DNA of 64,000 nucleotides from Salinarimonas chemoclinalis (lineage in GTDB: Bacteria > Pseudomonadota > Alphaproteobacteria > Rhizobiales > Beijerinckiaceae): NCBI RefSeq assembly GCF_041514305.1, contig NZ_JBGMWH010000016.1:1-64000 (forward strand), given 5' to 3'. Made by a program: the position numbers and the translations under genes. Under the pieces are notes generated by a model. The model ran no database searches. It worked only from the letters and a program-made list of their open reading frames with translations, and was not told the origin of the DNA. Of this stretch, positions 23,678 to 32,497 are shown in pieces; position 1 is the stretch's first letter, and every line of letters starts with the position of its first letter.

Positions 23678-24016
23678 ATGACCTACGTCGTCACGGAAAA
23701 TTGCATCAAGTGCAAGTACATGGATTGCGTCGAGGTGTGCCCCGTGGACTGCTTCTACGAGGGCGAGAACATGCTCGTCATCCATCCCGACGAGTGCATC
23801 GACTGCGGCGTCTGCGAGCCCGAATGTCCCGCCGAGGCGATAAAGCCGGATACCGAGCCGGGTCTAGAGCAATGGCTCAAGATCAACGCCGACCTGTCGA
23901 AGTCCTGGCCCAACATCACCCAGAAGAAGGACGCCCCCGGCGACGCCAAGGAATTCGACGGCATGGCGGGGAAGTACGACAAGTTCTTCTCGCCCGAGCC
24001 GGGCGAGGGAGACTGA
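23678..24016 (+). CDS. fdxA: Seven-iron ferredoxin (3Fe-4S/4Fe-4S), FdxA type
   Basis: A small soluble electron carrier of 112 residues. The first cluster motif is ENCIKCKYMDCVEVCPVDCF, where the CxxCxxxxC spacing with an extra C gives a 3Fe-4S centre, and the second is CIDCGVCEPECPAEAI, the 4Fe-4S site. The conserved tail with WLKINADLSKSWPNIT is diagnostic of the FdII/FdxA group in alphaproteobacteria. It stands before carD, a common order in this class. Redox partner unknown; the P450 at 30.7 kb is one conceivable client but not linked. Confidence 0.95.
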   Translation: MTYVVTENCIKCKYMDCVEVCPVDCFYEGENMLVIHPDECIDCGVCEPECPAEAIKPDTEPGLEQWLKINADLSKSWPNITQKKDAPGDAKEFDGMAGKYDKFFSPEPGEGD

Positions 24017-24422
24017 CCCAACGGCACCCGGGAGGTGCACCCACCGGCGCCGGCATCCCGCCGCGACCGGCGGTCGGTTGCGGTGCAACCTGTCCATTCA
24101 TTGCGATTTTCTTTGATTTATCAGCCGGCTCGTGGTAGGTAACAGTCCTGCCGCTTGACGCGCCCCGCGCGCTGCAACCTCGCACGTGAAGCCATAAGCA
24201 GAACATGAGATCAGCTCACGCACCCCTCGCTCGGGTCCTTCCGCAACGCGTCCCGGCGAGGTCGAGAGGGCGCATTCCGTCACCGGCCGAATCTTGAAGG
24301 GGACGCCGCGGGAACCCGCTCGGGTCCCGCGGAGTCAAGTCTTTTCGACCGTCGGACCCCTTTCCGGCGGCGCTGTCTGTGTCGCGGTCCGTCCGCGGCG
24401 CGCAACAGGGAGCCTCCAACGC
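24017..24422. other. Intergenic region before carD
   Basis: A 406-base gap without a supported gene. It contains a short hairpin GGTTGC-GGT-GCAACC (24076-24090) followed by an AT-rich patch (about 24095-24125) that may hold the carD promoter, and a CAGGGAG Shine-Dalgarno ending about 10 bases before the carD ATG. The long leader suggests post-transcriptional or multiple-promoter control, but no known riboswitch was recognised. Confidence 0.5.
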
Positions 24423-25019
24423 ATGACGACCCCCAAGAAGACTGGGAAGCCTCTGGGTTTCAAGGCGGGCGAAGCGATCGTCTACCCGGCGCACGGCGTC
24501 GGCCGGATCACGGCGATCGAGGAGCAGGAGATCGCCGGGTTCAAGCTGGAGCTCTACGTCGTCAGCTTCGAGAAGGACAAGATGGTCCTGCGCGTCCCGA
24601 CCGCGAAGGCGGCGGCCGTGGGCATGCGCAAGCTCGCCGAGCCGGACCTCGTCAAGAAGGCTCTCGACACCATGTCCGGCCGCGCCCGCGTCAAGCGCAC
24701 CATGTGGTCGCGCCGCGCGCAGGAGTACGAGGCCAAGATCAATTCCGGCGACCTGATCTCCATCGCCGAGGTGGTGCGCGACCTCTACCGGTCCGACGCG
24801 CAGCCCGAGCAGTCCTATTCCGAGCGCCAGCTCTACGAGGCCGCCCTCGACCGCGTCGTGCGCGAGATCTCCTCGGTGAACAGGATCACCGAGACCGAGG
24901 CGCTCAAGCTCATCGAGGCCTCCCTGGCCAAGTCACCGCGCCGCGGCAAGGGCGCGGATGCCGAGGCCGAGGCCGCCGAGACCGGCGAGGGCGAGGACAT
25001 CCAGGAGGAGGCCGCCTGA
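24423..25019 (+). CDS. carD: CarD family transcriptional regulator
   Basis: A 198-residue RNA polymerase-binding regulator. The N-terminal Tudor-like RNAP interaction domain is plain (LGFKAGEAIVYPAHGVGRIT at about residues 10-29, then YVVSFEKDKMVLRVPTAKA), followed by the helical DNA-binding domain (RRAQEYEAKINSGDLISIAE, then RDLY and SERQLYEAALDRVVREI). The C-terminus is acidic and low-complexity. CarD stabilises open promoter complexes, notably at rRNA-type promoters. ATG at 24423 gives the standard length. An intrinsic terminator follows 29 bases after the stop. Confidence 0.95.
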   Translation: MTTPKKTGKPLGFKAGEAIVYPAHGVGRITAIEEQEIAGFKLELYVVSFEKDKMVLRVPTAKAAAVGMRKLAEPDLVKKALDTMSGRARVKRTMWSRRAQEYEAKINSGDLISIAEVVRDLYRSDAQPEQSYSERQLYEAALDRVVREISSVNRITETEALKLIEASLAKSPRRGKGADAEAEAAETGEGEDIQEEAA

Positions 25020-25048
25020 TCGGCGGGCCTTCGAAGGCCAAGGAACGG

Positions 25049-25077
25049 AAAGCCCGGCCGCGAGGCCGGGCTTTTTT
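25049..25077 (+). terminator. Rho-independent terminator after carD
   Basis: AAAGCCCGGCC, a GCGA loop and GGCCGGGCTTTTTT (25049-25077) form a textbook hairpin with a six-base T-run, 29 bases after the carD stop. Confidence 0.93.
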
Positions 25078-25082
25078 CGTCT

Positions 25083-25259
25083 TGCGACAGCGAGCCTCGC
25101 CACGTCGTCGGCGGCGCCTCCATCGTCACCGGCGACAACGGCACCACGCCGGTGACGAACGTGCGCGTTCAGCTGCCGCCGCCGGAGCTGGGCGACCTCG
25201 CGGCGGAGATCGCCACGCTCTCGGGTGCCCTACGCGCCGCCGTGGACGAGGGCGCCACA
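25083..25259 (+). pseudogene. Possible decayed coding fragment
   Basis: In one frame this stretch reads like protein rather than spacer: HVVGGASIVTGDNGTTPV followed by an amphipathic helix ELGDLAAEIATLSGALRAAV. It has no start codon with a ribosome-binding site of its own, begins within a few bases of the carD terminator, and loses protein character after about 25260. The gly-rich repeat followed by a helix recalls linker segments of multidomain effector or NTPase proteins, but no family can be claimed. It may be a remnant of a deleted gene. Confidence 0.28.
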
Positions 25260-25344
25260 TTGATTGGGGCACCTCGGTGCGACCGCCTCGGAATTCGGGC
25301 GAGACGGCCAGCCGCTCCTCGCACTGCCGAGCCTCTGAACGCGC

Positions 25345-26307
25345 TCAGCCGCAATACCGCGTGCGCAAGCCTCCGTCCTCCCAGACGATCGAGAAGGTGC
25401 CGCGCCCGTCCGCGCAGGGCGCATGCAGGCCGGTGGCGTCGAAGGCGTACCAGTCGCCGAGGAGGACGGAGCCCGTCTCCCAGCGCCCGTCCGGCAGCGA
25501 GGCGAAGACGTCCACGGGACAGTTCGCGGCGCCGCAGAGGAACCAGCCGGCGGCGCAATCGACGTGATGGGCGGAGAAGAGGTAGTCCGGCCGCCCGTCG
25601 CCGTTGAGGTCGACGCTCAGGAGCGCGCCTTCGCGAAAACGGGTGCCGGGTCCGCAGGTCTCGCGCGAGAAGCCGATCTGCTCGCGCACCTCGGCGGGCA
25701 GGTCCTCCGCCTCGACGCTCACCGGCTCGGCGGGCGCGGGCATGCCGTAGCGCTCGGTCCAGTCGCGGGCGAGGGCGCGCCGGTCCGCGGGGGCGTTCGG
25801 GTCGATCTCGTCGGCGATCGCCTCGAGCCGCAGGCGCGTCACGAGCGGCGGCGGCGCGCCCACCGGGCAGCCTCGTGCCATCTCGGTGATCGCGCGCGAG
25901 GAGCCGGCGAGGGACACGGCGCCGAGATCGCCGCCGTCGACGGAGATCCGCACGCTCGCATCCCGGCCACCGAGCATGCCGACGAGCGTCTCGATCGCCC
26001 GCTCGTCGGCGAAGTGGTAGGGCGTCTCGTCCGAGAGCCGGCGGAAGGGCACCGTCATGCGCACGTTCCGGAACTCGAAGTCGACGGCGACCGCCGGCGG
26101 CGTCGCGGCCCCGAGGTCGGTGGTGACGCGCAGCCCGTCGACCCGATGGCAGAACACCGCCAGCCAGCTCATCCGGCCGACCCCGGCGCCGACCGCGCCG
26201 GGCTCCCCGGAGGCGACGGCGATTTCCCATTGGGCCTGCGCCGCCGACGCGACGCCGAGCCCCAAACACGCGGCGACGCAGGCCGCGAGACGCGATCCGA
26301 ACTGCAT
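25345..26307 (-). CDS. Exported hypothetical protein with calcium-loop-like motif
   Basis: A 320-residue protein I do not recognise. ATG at 26307 gives an immediate signal peptide (LAACVAACLGLGVASAAQAQ). The next 130 residues contain beta-rich segments (VDFEFRNVRMTVPFRRLSD); the C-terminal 110 residues hold an FG-GAP/EF-like loop LSVDLNGDGRPDYLFSAHHV, with cysteines in VDCAAGWFLCGAANC that could form disulfides, ending RTRYCG. Probably periplasmic and divergent from rpoH. A possible Ca-binding site is inferred from the DxNxDGxxD pattern. Confidence 0.75.
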   Translation of the reverse strand: MQFGSRLAACVAACLGLGVASAAQAQWEIAVASGEPGAVGAGVGRMSWLAVFCHRVDGLRVTTDLGAATPPAVAVDFEFRNVRMTVPFRRLSDETPYHFADERAIETLVGMLGGRDASVRISVDGGDLGAVSLAGSSRAITEMARGCPVGAPPPLVTRLRLEAIADEIDPNAPADRRALARDWTERYGMPAPAEPVSVEAEDLPAEVREQIGFSRETCGPGTRFREGALLSVDLNGDGRPDYLFSAHHVDCAAGWFLCGAANCPVDVFASLPDGRWETGSVLLGDWYAFDATGLHAPCADGRGTFSIVWEDGGLRTRYCG

Positions 26308-26513
26308 GCGAGCCCCCGTCACTCAACCCGGGGAGGATGAAACCACGGTCGAGCGACGAGGACAACCGCCGCGTCACCCGTGCCGCCGCGATCGGCGACG
26401 CCCGCATCTCGTCCGCACCCCTGCAAGCATCCCCATGCGAGTGCGCCCGATCCGGCGTGATCCGGAGGAACGATACGGGCGTAGACCCACTTGAAGAGCA
26501 TGGGGAGAACGCT

Positions 26514-27380
26514 ATGGCCGAGATCGCCGGAGTTCGCCGTCAGTTCGTCCGCGCCGCGATGGCGGCGCCCTTCCTCGAGCGCGAGGAGGAACGCGCGCTC
26601 GCCGCACGCTGGAAGGACGGGAGGGATCAGGAGGCGCTGCACAAGCTCACCTCCGCGCACATGCGCCTCGTGATCGCGCTCGCGTCGCGCTTCCGCCACT
26701 ACGGCTTGCCGATGGCGGACCTCATCCAGGAAGGTCACGTCGGCCTGCTCGAGGCCGCCGCCCGCTTCGAGCCGGAGCGGGAGGTGCGCTTCTCGACCTA
26801 CGCGACGTGGTGGATCCGCGCCTCGATCCAGGATTACATCCTGCGCAATTGGTCGATCGTCCGCGGTGGCACCTCGTCGGCGCAGAAGGCGCTGTTCTTC
26901 AACCTGCGCCGCCTGCGCGCCAAGCTCACCCGCGCCGGCGACGACCGGATGTCGGAGGAGGTCTACGCCGAGATCGCCGAGGCGATCGGCGTGTCGCTCA
27001 AGGACGTGGCGACGATGGACGCCCGCCTGTCCGGCCCCGACGCATCGCTGAACGCCCCCGTGGCGGACGCCGACGCGGCGAACACCACCGAGAAGATGGA
27101 CTTCCTCGTCGACGACGGGCCCCTGCAGGACGAGACGGTGGGCGAGACGATCGACGCCGAGCGGCGCATCCGCTGGCTGCGCACGGCGCTCTCGTGCCTC
27201 AACGAACGCGAGCTCGACATCGTCAAGGCACGACGCCTCGCGGAGGAGCAGTCGACGCTCGAATCGCTGGGAGACCGGCTCGGCATCTCCAAGGAGCGCG
27301 TGCGCCAGATCGAGAGCCGCGCGCTCGAGAAGCTGAAGAAGGCGCTCACCGAGAACCATCCCGAGATCGCGGCCGGGTGA
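26514..27380 (+). CDS. rpoH: RNA polymerase sigma-32 family factor (RpoH type)
   Basis: A 288-residue alternative sigma factor for heat-shock or stress genes. Region 2 has HMRLVIALASRFRHYGLPMA, DLIQEGHVGLLEAAARFEP and FSTYATWWIRASIQDYILRN. It carries the RpoH box QKALFFNLRRLR that separates RpoH from RpoD. Region 4 ends LGISKERVRQIESRALEKL. ATG at 26514 with GGGGAGAA just upstream gives a typical RpoH length. Alphaproteobacteria often have two or more RpoH copies; which paralogue this is cannot be said. Alone in its operon, divergent from an exported hypothetical. Confidence 0.9.
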   Translation: MAEIAGVRRQFVRAAMAAPFLEREEERALAARWKDGRDQEALHKLTSAHMRLVIALASRFRHYGLPMADLIQEGHVGLLEAAARFEPEREVRFSTYATWWIRASIQDYILRNWSIVRGGTSSAQKALFFNLRRLRAKLTRAGDDRMSEEVYAEIAEAIGVSLKDVATMDARLSGPDASLNAPVADADAANTTEKMDFLVDDGPLQDETVGETIDAERRIRWLRTALSCLNERELDIVKARRLAEEQSTLESLGDRLGISKERVRQIESRALEKLKKALTENHPEIAAG

Positions 27381-27398
27381 CGCGGCGACGGCCGCCCC

Positions 27399-28832
27399 TC
27401 ACCCCGCGACGATCTTGTACTTGCGCCCCGGCTCGATGCGCGTGTGATCGAACAGGCCGTTGAGCGTGCGGAAGGTCTCCACCGGGCGATCCACCTGCAT
27501 GCGTGCGGCGAGCGATTCCAGCGTGTCGCCGGCCCCCGCCGTCACGATCCGCAGGCGCAGCCGCGTCAGCGCGGCGATCTCCGCCTCGCCGATGCGGCGG
27601 ACCGTGGAGAGCGTGCGCTGGAAGGCCGCCTCGGCGCCGGCGTCGGCGGAGCGGTAGGCGAAAATCAGGCGGTAGACGGCGTCGCCGGCCCGCACCGCGG
27701 CGACGCGGAACAGCCATTCCTGGCCCCGCGAGCTGGCCACCGCCGCCGCGAGGCCGTTGACCTCCCGCTCCTCCACCGCCCCCGTGACGACGGAATCCGT
27801 CCAGGTCGCGCGCACCACGTCCGCGAGGCTCTGCCCGGACGCGGGCTCGACGGCGTCGAACATCAGGCGGCGCCCGCCGTCCGCGGAGGTGCCGAGCACC
27901 GCACGCGAGGCGTTGTCGAGGGTGAAGCCGTCCGGCGCGGTGAAGCCGATCCCCAGCCGCGCGTTGAGGTAGCGCGTGCCGCGCACGATCCCGTCGCGCG
28001 GGTCCTCGCCGAAGGCGATGCCGTCGATCGCCGCGAGATAGGCGTCGCGATCCCCCGCGCCGAGCCCCGGCGCGCCGATGCGGCGTGCCCCGTTGCGGGC
28101 TTCCGCGATGCGCTCGGGCGTCGAGGGATGGCTGGCGAGCCGGCTCGGCGGGCCACCGGACCCGCCGTGCATCGCCTCCGAGAGCGCCATCCAGCGGTCG
28201 AGCGCGGTGAGGAAGCGGGCGGCGCCGAACGGGTCGAAGCCGGCGCGCGCGAGGGTGCGCACGCTCACCGCGTCGGCCTCGAGCTCCTGCGCGCGGGAGA
28301 AGCTCGCGAAATCGTAGCGCGAGGTCTCGCGGATGTCGGCGCTCGCGCGCTGGTCGCGCAGCACGTCCGACACGACGCGGCTCACCAGGACGGAGCGCGC
28401 CTCCAGCTCGCTGCGCGCCGCCGCATGGGCGAGGGTGACGTGGGCGATCTCGTGCGCCATCACCGCGGCGAGCTCGGAGGCGTCGTCCGCGAGCGCGATG
28501 AGCCCGCGGGTGACGTAGAGCCGGCCCGAGGGCAGCGCGAAGGCGTTGATCGCGGGGGAATCGAGGATGGTGACGCGGTAGCGCACGTCCGGCCGATCGG
28601 TCGCGGCGACGAGCCTCGCGGTCATGCTCTCGAGCAGCGCCTGCGTCTGCGGCGCGCGGTACTCCCCGCCGAAGCTCGCGACGAGCTGCTCGTGCTCGCC
28701 GTCGACGCCGGTCACGGCGGGGGCCTGTACCTGCGGGCGCGGATCGCCGCCGAAGATCGGATTGCAGCCCGACAGGCCGACGCCCGCCGCGGCGAGGGCG
28801 GCGAGCCGGACGATGATCGATGCTCTCGTCAT
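27399..28832 (-). CDS. M48-family zinc metalloprotease lipoprotein with LysM domain
   Basis: A 477-residue predicted lipoprotein (lipobox GLSGC, Cys23) with an M48 peptidase domain. The zinc motif HEIAH is at residues 127-131, and the third ligand is probably the Glu in SRAQELEADAVSV near residue 180. An uncharacterised middle region follows, and the C-terminal 50 residues match a LysM peptidoglycan-binding domain (GDTLESLAARMQVDRPVETF). It resembles BepA/YfgC-type periplasmic proteases that act on outer-membrane proteins. ATGA overlap with the upstream nuclease-like gene; convergent with rpoH, 18 bases apart. Confidence 0.87.
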   Translation of the reverse strand: MTRASIIVRLAALAAAGVGLSGCNPIFGGDPRPQVQAPAVTGVDGEHEQLVASFGGEYRAPQTQALLESMTARLVAATDRPDVRYRVTILDSPAINAFALPSGRLYVTRGLIALADDASELAAVMAHEIAHVTLAHAAARSELEARSVLVSRVVSDVLRDQRASADIRETSRYDFASFSRAQELEADAVSVRTLARAGFDPFGAARFLTALDRWMALSEAMHGGSGGPPSRLASHPSTPERIAEARNGARRIGAPGLGAGDRDAYLAAIDGIAFGEDPRDGIVRGTRYLNARLGIGFTAPDGFTLDNASRAVLGTSADGGRRLMFDAVEPASGQSLADVVRATWTDSVVTGAVEEREVNGLAAAVASSRGQEWLFRVAAVRAGDAVYRLIFAYRSADAGAEAAFQRTLSTVRRIGEAEIAALTRLRLRIVTAGAGDTLESLAARMQVDRPVETFRTLNGLFDHTRIEPGRKYKIVAG

Positions 28833-29632
28833 GGAAGGGGGCGCCGCGGCTGTGCACTCGTCATCGACAGGATCTCGATCGCCTCCGCCGCCCCGACGCG
28901 CAGGGCCGGGCCTCGCCAGACCTCGATTATACCGCGCACGCGCATTCGTCGAGCCTCCAGCGCATCCGCGTCGAGCCCGGACGCCCCGAGCCGCGCCCAG
29001 ACGTCGTCGGGCACGATCGCGGTGAAGCCGCCCTCCCAGGCGAAGCCGAAGTCGAGATAGGTACGCCGCTCGCGCACGCCCACGCGCCGCACCACGCCCT
29101 CGACGACGGCGAAGCGCCCCGCCCGCGCGAGGATGGCCTCGGTCTCCTCCGCCCGCAGCACCCGCTCGGCGGGGTCCGCCCACAGGCCGAGGCCGTCGCG
29201 CCGAGCCGCGGCCTCGAGATCGAGGAGGCCGGGTCGGCACAGGAGCGCATCGGGGCCCGGATCGACGCGGGCGAGGCCGCGGGTGACGAGATCGGCGGCG
29301 AGGTCGCCGACCTCTGCCGAGACCTCCAACGCGCCAGGGCGACGGCCCCAGCGATCGGGCTCGGCATCGAGCGTGCGCACCGCGACGCGCGCGCCGACCA
29401 GGCGATCCAGCGCCGCGCGCGCCGCGACGCCGGCGGGCCCCGCGTCGGCGAGCCGCACCCCCGCGAGGCGGATCGTGGCGCCGCTCTCGAGCAGCACCTC
29501 CCCGCGTGCGGGAACGGCCGCGATCCGCTCCGAAGCCGGCGCCGCCGCGCAATCGAGCGCCGCCGCGGGAGCGATCACGGCGGCGAAGGACGCCACGAAG
29601 GCGACGAGGACGGTGTATGAGAGACGCGGCAT
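28829..29632 (-). CDS. Exported thermonuclease-like (SNase fold) protein
   Basis: A 267-residue exported protein. After a signal peptide (MPRLSYTVLVAFVASF ... AAALD) comes an OB-fold pattern typical of SNase-like proteins: VLLESGATIRLAGVRLAD, then a segment with DRWGRRPG, then LAADLVTRGLARVDPGP and LLDLEAAARRDGLGLWAD. The catalytic Arg/Glu residues of staphylococcal nuclease are not convincingly placed, so activity is uncertain. A second beta-rich half (about 175-267) is unassigned. Cotranscribed with the M48 lipoprotein through an ATGA overlap. Confidence 0.68.
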   Translation of the reverse strand: MPRLSYTVLVAFVASFAAVIAPAAALDCAAAPASERIAAVPARGEVLLESGATIRLAGVRLADAGPAGVAARAALDRLVGARVAVRTLDAEPDRWGRRPGALEVSAEVGDLAADLVTRGLARVDPGPDALLCRPGLLDLEAAARRDGLGLWADPAERVLRAEETEAILARAGRFAVVEGVVRRVGVRERRTYLDFGFAWEGGFTAIVPDDVWARLGASGLDADALEARRMRVRGIIEVWRGPALRVGAAEAIEILSMTSAQPRRPLP

Positions 29633-29806
29633 CGGGCTCGTTCCGGCTCCGGACGGTGGCGTGCCGAACCTAGCCGCAATCGCCGGACGATGCACGCGGC
29701 ATCGCGGGCGCGAACGAAGCGCGGCCGACGATCGCGGCACGCGAGCGGCCGGGTTGCGGCGCTCCCGCGGATGCGTTCTGCTGGCGCCCTCGGGAGACCG
29801 CCCGCC

Positions 29807-30460
29807 ATGCCGCTGCAGAACCGCGTCACGCCCTTCGGCACGTTCGTCGCGACGGCGCACCGCGGCACGCTGATGGGCAACCGCGGCTGCCTGCACGACG
29901 CCGAGCGGCGGATCGGGACGGCGCGCTGGCGCAGCCGCGCCTGGATCGCCTGCCTGACCGCCTTCGCGGGGCGTCGGCGTGCGTTGATGCAGCCGGGGCG
30001 CTACACCGAGCTGTTCTTCCTCGACGAGGCCACCGCGTTCGCCGCCGGGCATCGCCCCTGCGCGGAGTGCCGGCGCGCCGACTGGCGCCGTTTCGCCGCC
30101 GCCTGGCGTGCCGGCAACGGGCTACCGCCGGACGCGCCGCTGCGCGCCGGCGAGGTCGACCGCGTTCTCCACGAGGCGCGGGTCGATCCGCGCACGCGCG
30201 CGCAGCTCCGCACGCCCGCCCGCCTCGGCGACCTCCCCGACGGTGCGATGGTCGTTCTGAACGAGAAGGAGGCCGAGGCGGGCGACGGGGCCCGCCTGTG
30301 GCGGGGCGGGCGGCTCGCACCGTGGTCGCACGCGGGCTACGGTCCGCCGCGCCCCGCCGATCCCGCCCGCACCGTCCTGTCGCTCACGCCGGCGCCGGTG
30401 CTGCGCGCCTTCGCCGCCGGCTACGCCCCGGACCTTCACGAGACGGCGCAACCCGAGTAG
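29807..30460 (+). CDS. Conserved protein of unknown function with CxxC motif
   Basis: A 217-residue cytoplasmic protein without a named domain. Its look is that of a conserved alphaproteobacterial family: MPLQNRVTPFGTFVATAHRG, LMGNRGCLHDAERRIG, RYTELFFLDEATAFAAGHRP followed by CAECRRADW, a basic helix, and a C-terminal GGRLAPWSHAGYG. The CxxC next to arginines and tryptophan could bind a metal or nucleic acid. A single gene between the nuclease-like operon and the P450. Function unknown. Confidence 0.72.
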   Translation: MPLQNRVTPFGTFVATAHRGTLMGNRGCLHDAERRIGTARWRSRAWIACLTAFAGRRRALMQPGRYTELFFLDEATAFAAGHRPCAECRRADWRRFAAAWRAGNGLPPDAPLRAGEVDRVLHEARVDPRTRAQLRTPARLGDLPDGAMVVLNEKEAEAGDGARLWRGGRLAPWSHAGYGPPRPADPARTVLSLTPAPVLRAFAAGYAPDLHETAQPE

Positions 30461-30654
30461 CGCGCGGATCGCGTCGCGCCGCGCGCTTCCGCCATGACCG
30501 GGACGTGCGACGGCGGGGCGGACGGAGCATGGCGCGGGACGGCTGCGGCGCCTCCGAGCTCACGCTGCGTGACGCGCGGGAGTTGCTCATCTATGCTTAT
30601 CCTGAGTTTTGCCAACGCCGCGCCCCCCAGGCCCAGTCCCGAGGACCCGACCGC

Positions 30655-32025
30655 ATGCGTCACGAGCCCGCAACGGCCGCCGCTCGTCCCCCTTCTCCGC
30701 CGCGGCCACCCGCGTACCCGCTGCTCGGCCATCTGCCCTGGATGGCGAAGGACGCGCCGGGCTTCTTCACGCGCTGCGCGCGTGAGCACGGCGGCGTCGT
30801 CTCCCTCGCGCTCGGGGGCTGGCCGGCGCTGCTCGTGACGGATCCGGACGAGATCGAGCCGATCCTGGTGCGCAACCACACTTCCTACGTCAAGCACCGG
30901 TTCTTCTGGCGGCACGTGCGCGCCATCTTCGGCGAGGGGCTGCTGACCAGCAACGGCGCGCTCTGGCAGCGCCAGCGCCGCCTCGCCGCCCCCGCCTTCG
31001 CCGGCCGCAAGCTCGACGGCTACGGCCCGATCATGGTGCGGATGACGCAGGAACTGCTGGAGACCTGGACGCCCGGGGAGGTGCGCGACGTCCACGCCGA
31101 CATGATGGGGCTGACCCTGCGCATCGCGGCGCGGACGCTGTTCGGCTCCGAGGTGAAGGAGGAGGTCGAGCGGATCGACGGGGCGGTGACGCTCCTCATG
31201 GACGAGATCGCCGCGCGCTACGCGCGGCCGTTCCTGATCCCCGACGCGGTGCCGCTGCCCGGCCACGTCCGCTACCGGCGCGGCCTGAAGGTGGTCGAGG
31301 ACGTGATCGCGCGGATCGTCGCCGAGCGCCGCGCCCGCCCGACCGAGGCGAGCGACCTTCTCACGCTCTACATGCAGGCCCGCGACGAGGACGGCGGCGG
31401 CATGTCCGACCGCCAGCTGCGCGACGAGATGGTCACCCTGCTCCTCGCCGGGCACGAGACGACGGCGCTCGTGCTCTCCTGGGCCTGGTACGAGCTCGCG
31501 CGCCACCCGCGGGCGCAGGAGCGTCTCCTCGCCGAGATCGAGGATGTCCTCGGCGACCGTCCGGCGGGCGTCGAGGACGTGCGCCGCCTCCCCTTCGCGA
31601 CCTGCATCGTGAACGAATCGATGCGCCTCTACCCGCCGGGCTGGGCGGTGGGCCGCGAGACGACGCAGCCCGTCGAGATCGGCGGCTGGCCGGTCGCGAA
31701 GGGCACGACGGTGATCATGGCGCCGTGGGTGCTCCACCGCGATCCGCGCTGGTTCGACGATCCCGAGGCGTTCCGACCGGAGCGCTGGGAGGACGGGCTC
31801 GAGGAGCGCCTGCCCCGCTTCGCCTACATGCCGTTCAGCGGCGGGCCGCGGGTGTGCATCGGCGGGCGCTTCTCGATGATGGAGGCGATCCTCATCCTCG
31901 TCACCATCGCCCGCCGCTTCCGACTCGCGCCGGTGCCGGGCCGGGAGACGACGCCCTTCCCGTCGATCACGCTGCGCCCGAAAGGCGGCGTGTGGGTCGA
32001 GCCGCAGGCGCGCGGCGGGGCATGA
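30655..32025 (+). CDS. Cytochrome P450 monooxygenase
   Basis: A 456-residue soluble P450. Visible motifs: proline-rich entry PPRPPAYPLLGHLPWM, I-helix AGHETT at residues 265-270 for oxygen activation, ExxR (Glu321/Arg324 in NESMRLYP), and the haem loop FSGGPRVCIGGRF with ligand Cys401. No membrane anchor is seen. The overall style (GHLPWMAKDAPGF, RHVRAIFGEGLL, LYPPGWAVGRE) is of the bacterial CYP102/CYP4-like fatty-acid or terpene hydroxylases, but substrate is unknown. No dedicated redox partner is adjacent. ATG at 30655 is chosen because the frame upstream has poor protein character. Confidence 0.93.
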   Translation: MRHEPATAAARPPSPPRPPAYPLLGHLPWMAKDAPGFFTRCAREHGGVVSLALGGWPALLVTDPDEIEPILVRNHTSYVKHRFFWRHVRAIFGEGLLTSNGALWQRQRRLAAPAFAGRKLDGYGPIMVRMTQELLETWTPGEVRDVHADMMGLTLRIAARTLFGSEVKEEVERIDGAVTLLMDEIAARYARPFLIPDAVPLPGHVRYRRGLKVVEDVIARIVAERRARPTEASDLLTLYMQARDEDGGGMSDRQLRDEMVTLLLAGHETTALVLSWAWYELARHPRAQERLLAEIEDVLGDRPAGVEDVRRLPFATCIVNESMRLYPPGWAVGRETTQPVEIGGWPVAKGTTVIMAPWVLHRDPRWFDDPEAFRPERWEDGLEERLPRFAYMPFSGGPRVCIGGRFSMMEAILILVTIARRFRLAPVPGRETTPFPSITLRPKGGVWVEPQARGGA

Positions 32026-32034
32026 GCGTCGCGC

Positions 32035-32421
32035 TCAATGACCGCGCGCCGCGAGCCAGGCTTCCATCTCGGCGATTTCCCGCTCCTGCTCGCGGATGAC
32101 GGCCTCGGCCAGCGCCCGGATCTCCGGGTCGGCCCCGTGATCGAGGACGACCCGCGCCATGTCGATGGCCCCGCGGTGATGCGGGATCATGCCGCGGACG
32201 AAGTCCACGTCGGCGTCGCCGGTGAGCGGGATGTCCATCTCCGCATGCATGCGGGCGTTGGCCGCGCGAAACGCGGCGACCGCCGGGCTCTCGGCCGCGA
32301 CCACGGGGGCGGCGTGGGCGCCGTGGGCGCCGTGGGAGGCGTCCTGGGAGGCGATCGCGGGGGGCGTAGCGGATGCCGCGACGAGGACGAGGGCCGCAGC
32401 GGCGACGCGAAGGGACTTCAT
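32035..32421 (-). CDS. DUF305 exported protein
   Basis: A 128-residue periplasmic protein with signal peptide (LRVAAAALVLVAASATPPAIA) and a His/Met-rich DUF305 ferritin-like core: AANARMHAEMDIPLTGDADV followed by DFVRGMIPHHRGAIDMARVV. Family members, such as CopM, are linked to copper tolerance, and the neighbouring HMA chaperone supports a metal role. The two genes are on the same strand, 76 bases apart. Confidence 0.9.
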   Translation of the reverse strand: MKSLRVAAAALVLVAASATPPAIASQDASHGAHGAHAAPVVAAESPAVAAFRAANARMHAEMDIPLTGDADVDFVRGMIPHHRGAIDMARVVLDHGADPEIRALAEAVIREQEREIAEMEAWLAARGH

Positions 32422-32497
32422 GAGTTTGCGCTTTCGTCGATTGGACGGGTGGGATGGTGGCTTGGAGTCGGAGCGTGATCGATCGCGGACCCGCTCT

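Noticed and set aside
24076..24090. GGTTGC-GGT-GCAACC hairpin as an fdxA terminator
   Set aside because: The six-base stem is short and not directly followed by T residues; kept only as a note in the intergenic entry.
26490..26495. CTTGAA resembling a heat-shock -35 box ahead of rpoH
   Set aside because: It is only 18 bases before the start codon, so the -10 would fall on the start; spacing is not workable.
30655..32025. P450 as part of a secondary-metabolite cluster
   Set aside because: No polyketide, terpene or peptide synthetase, and no redox partner gene, is adjacent.
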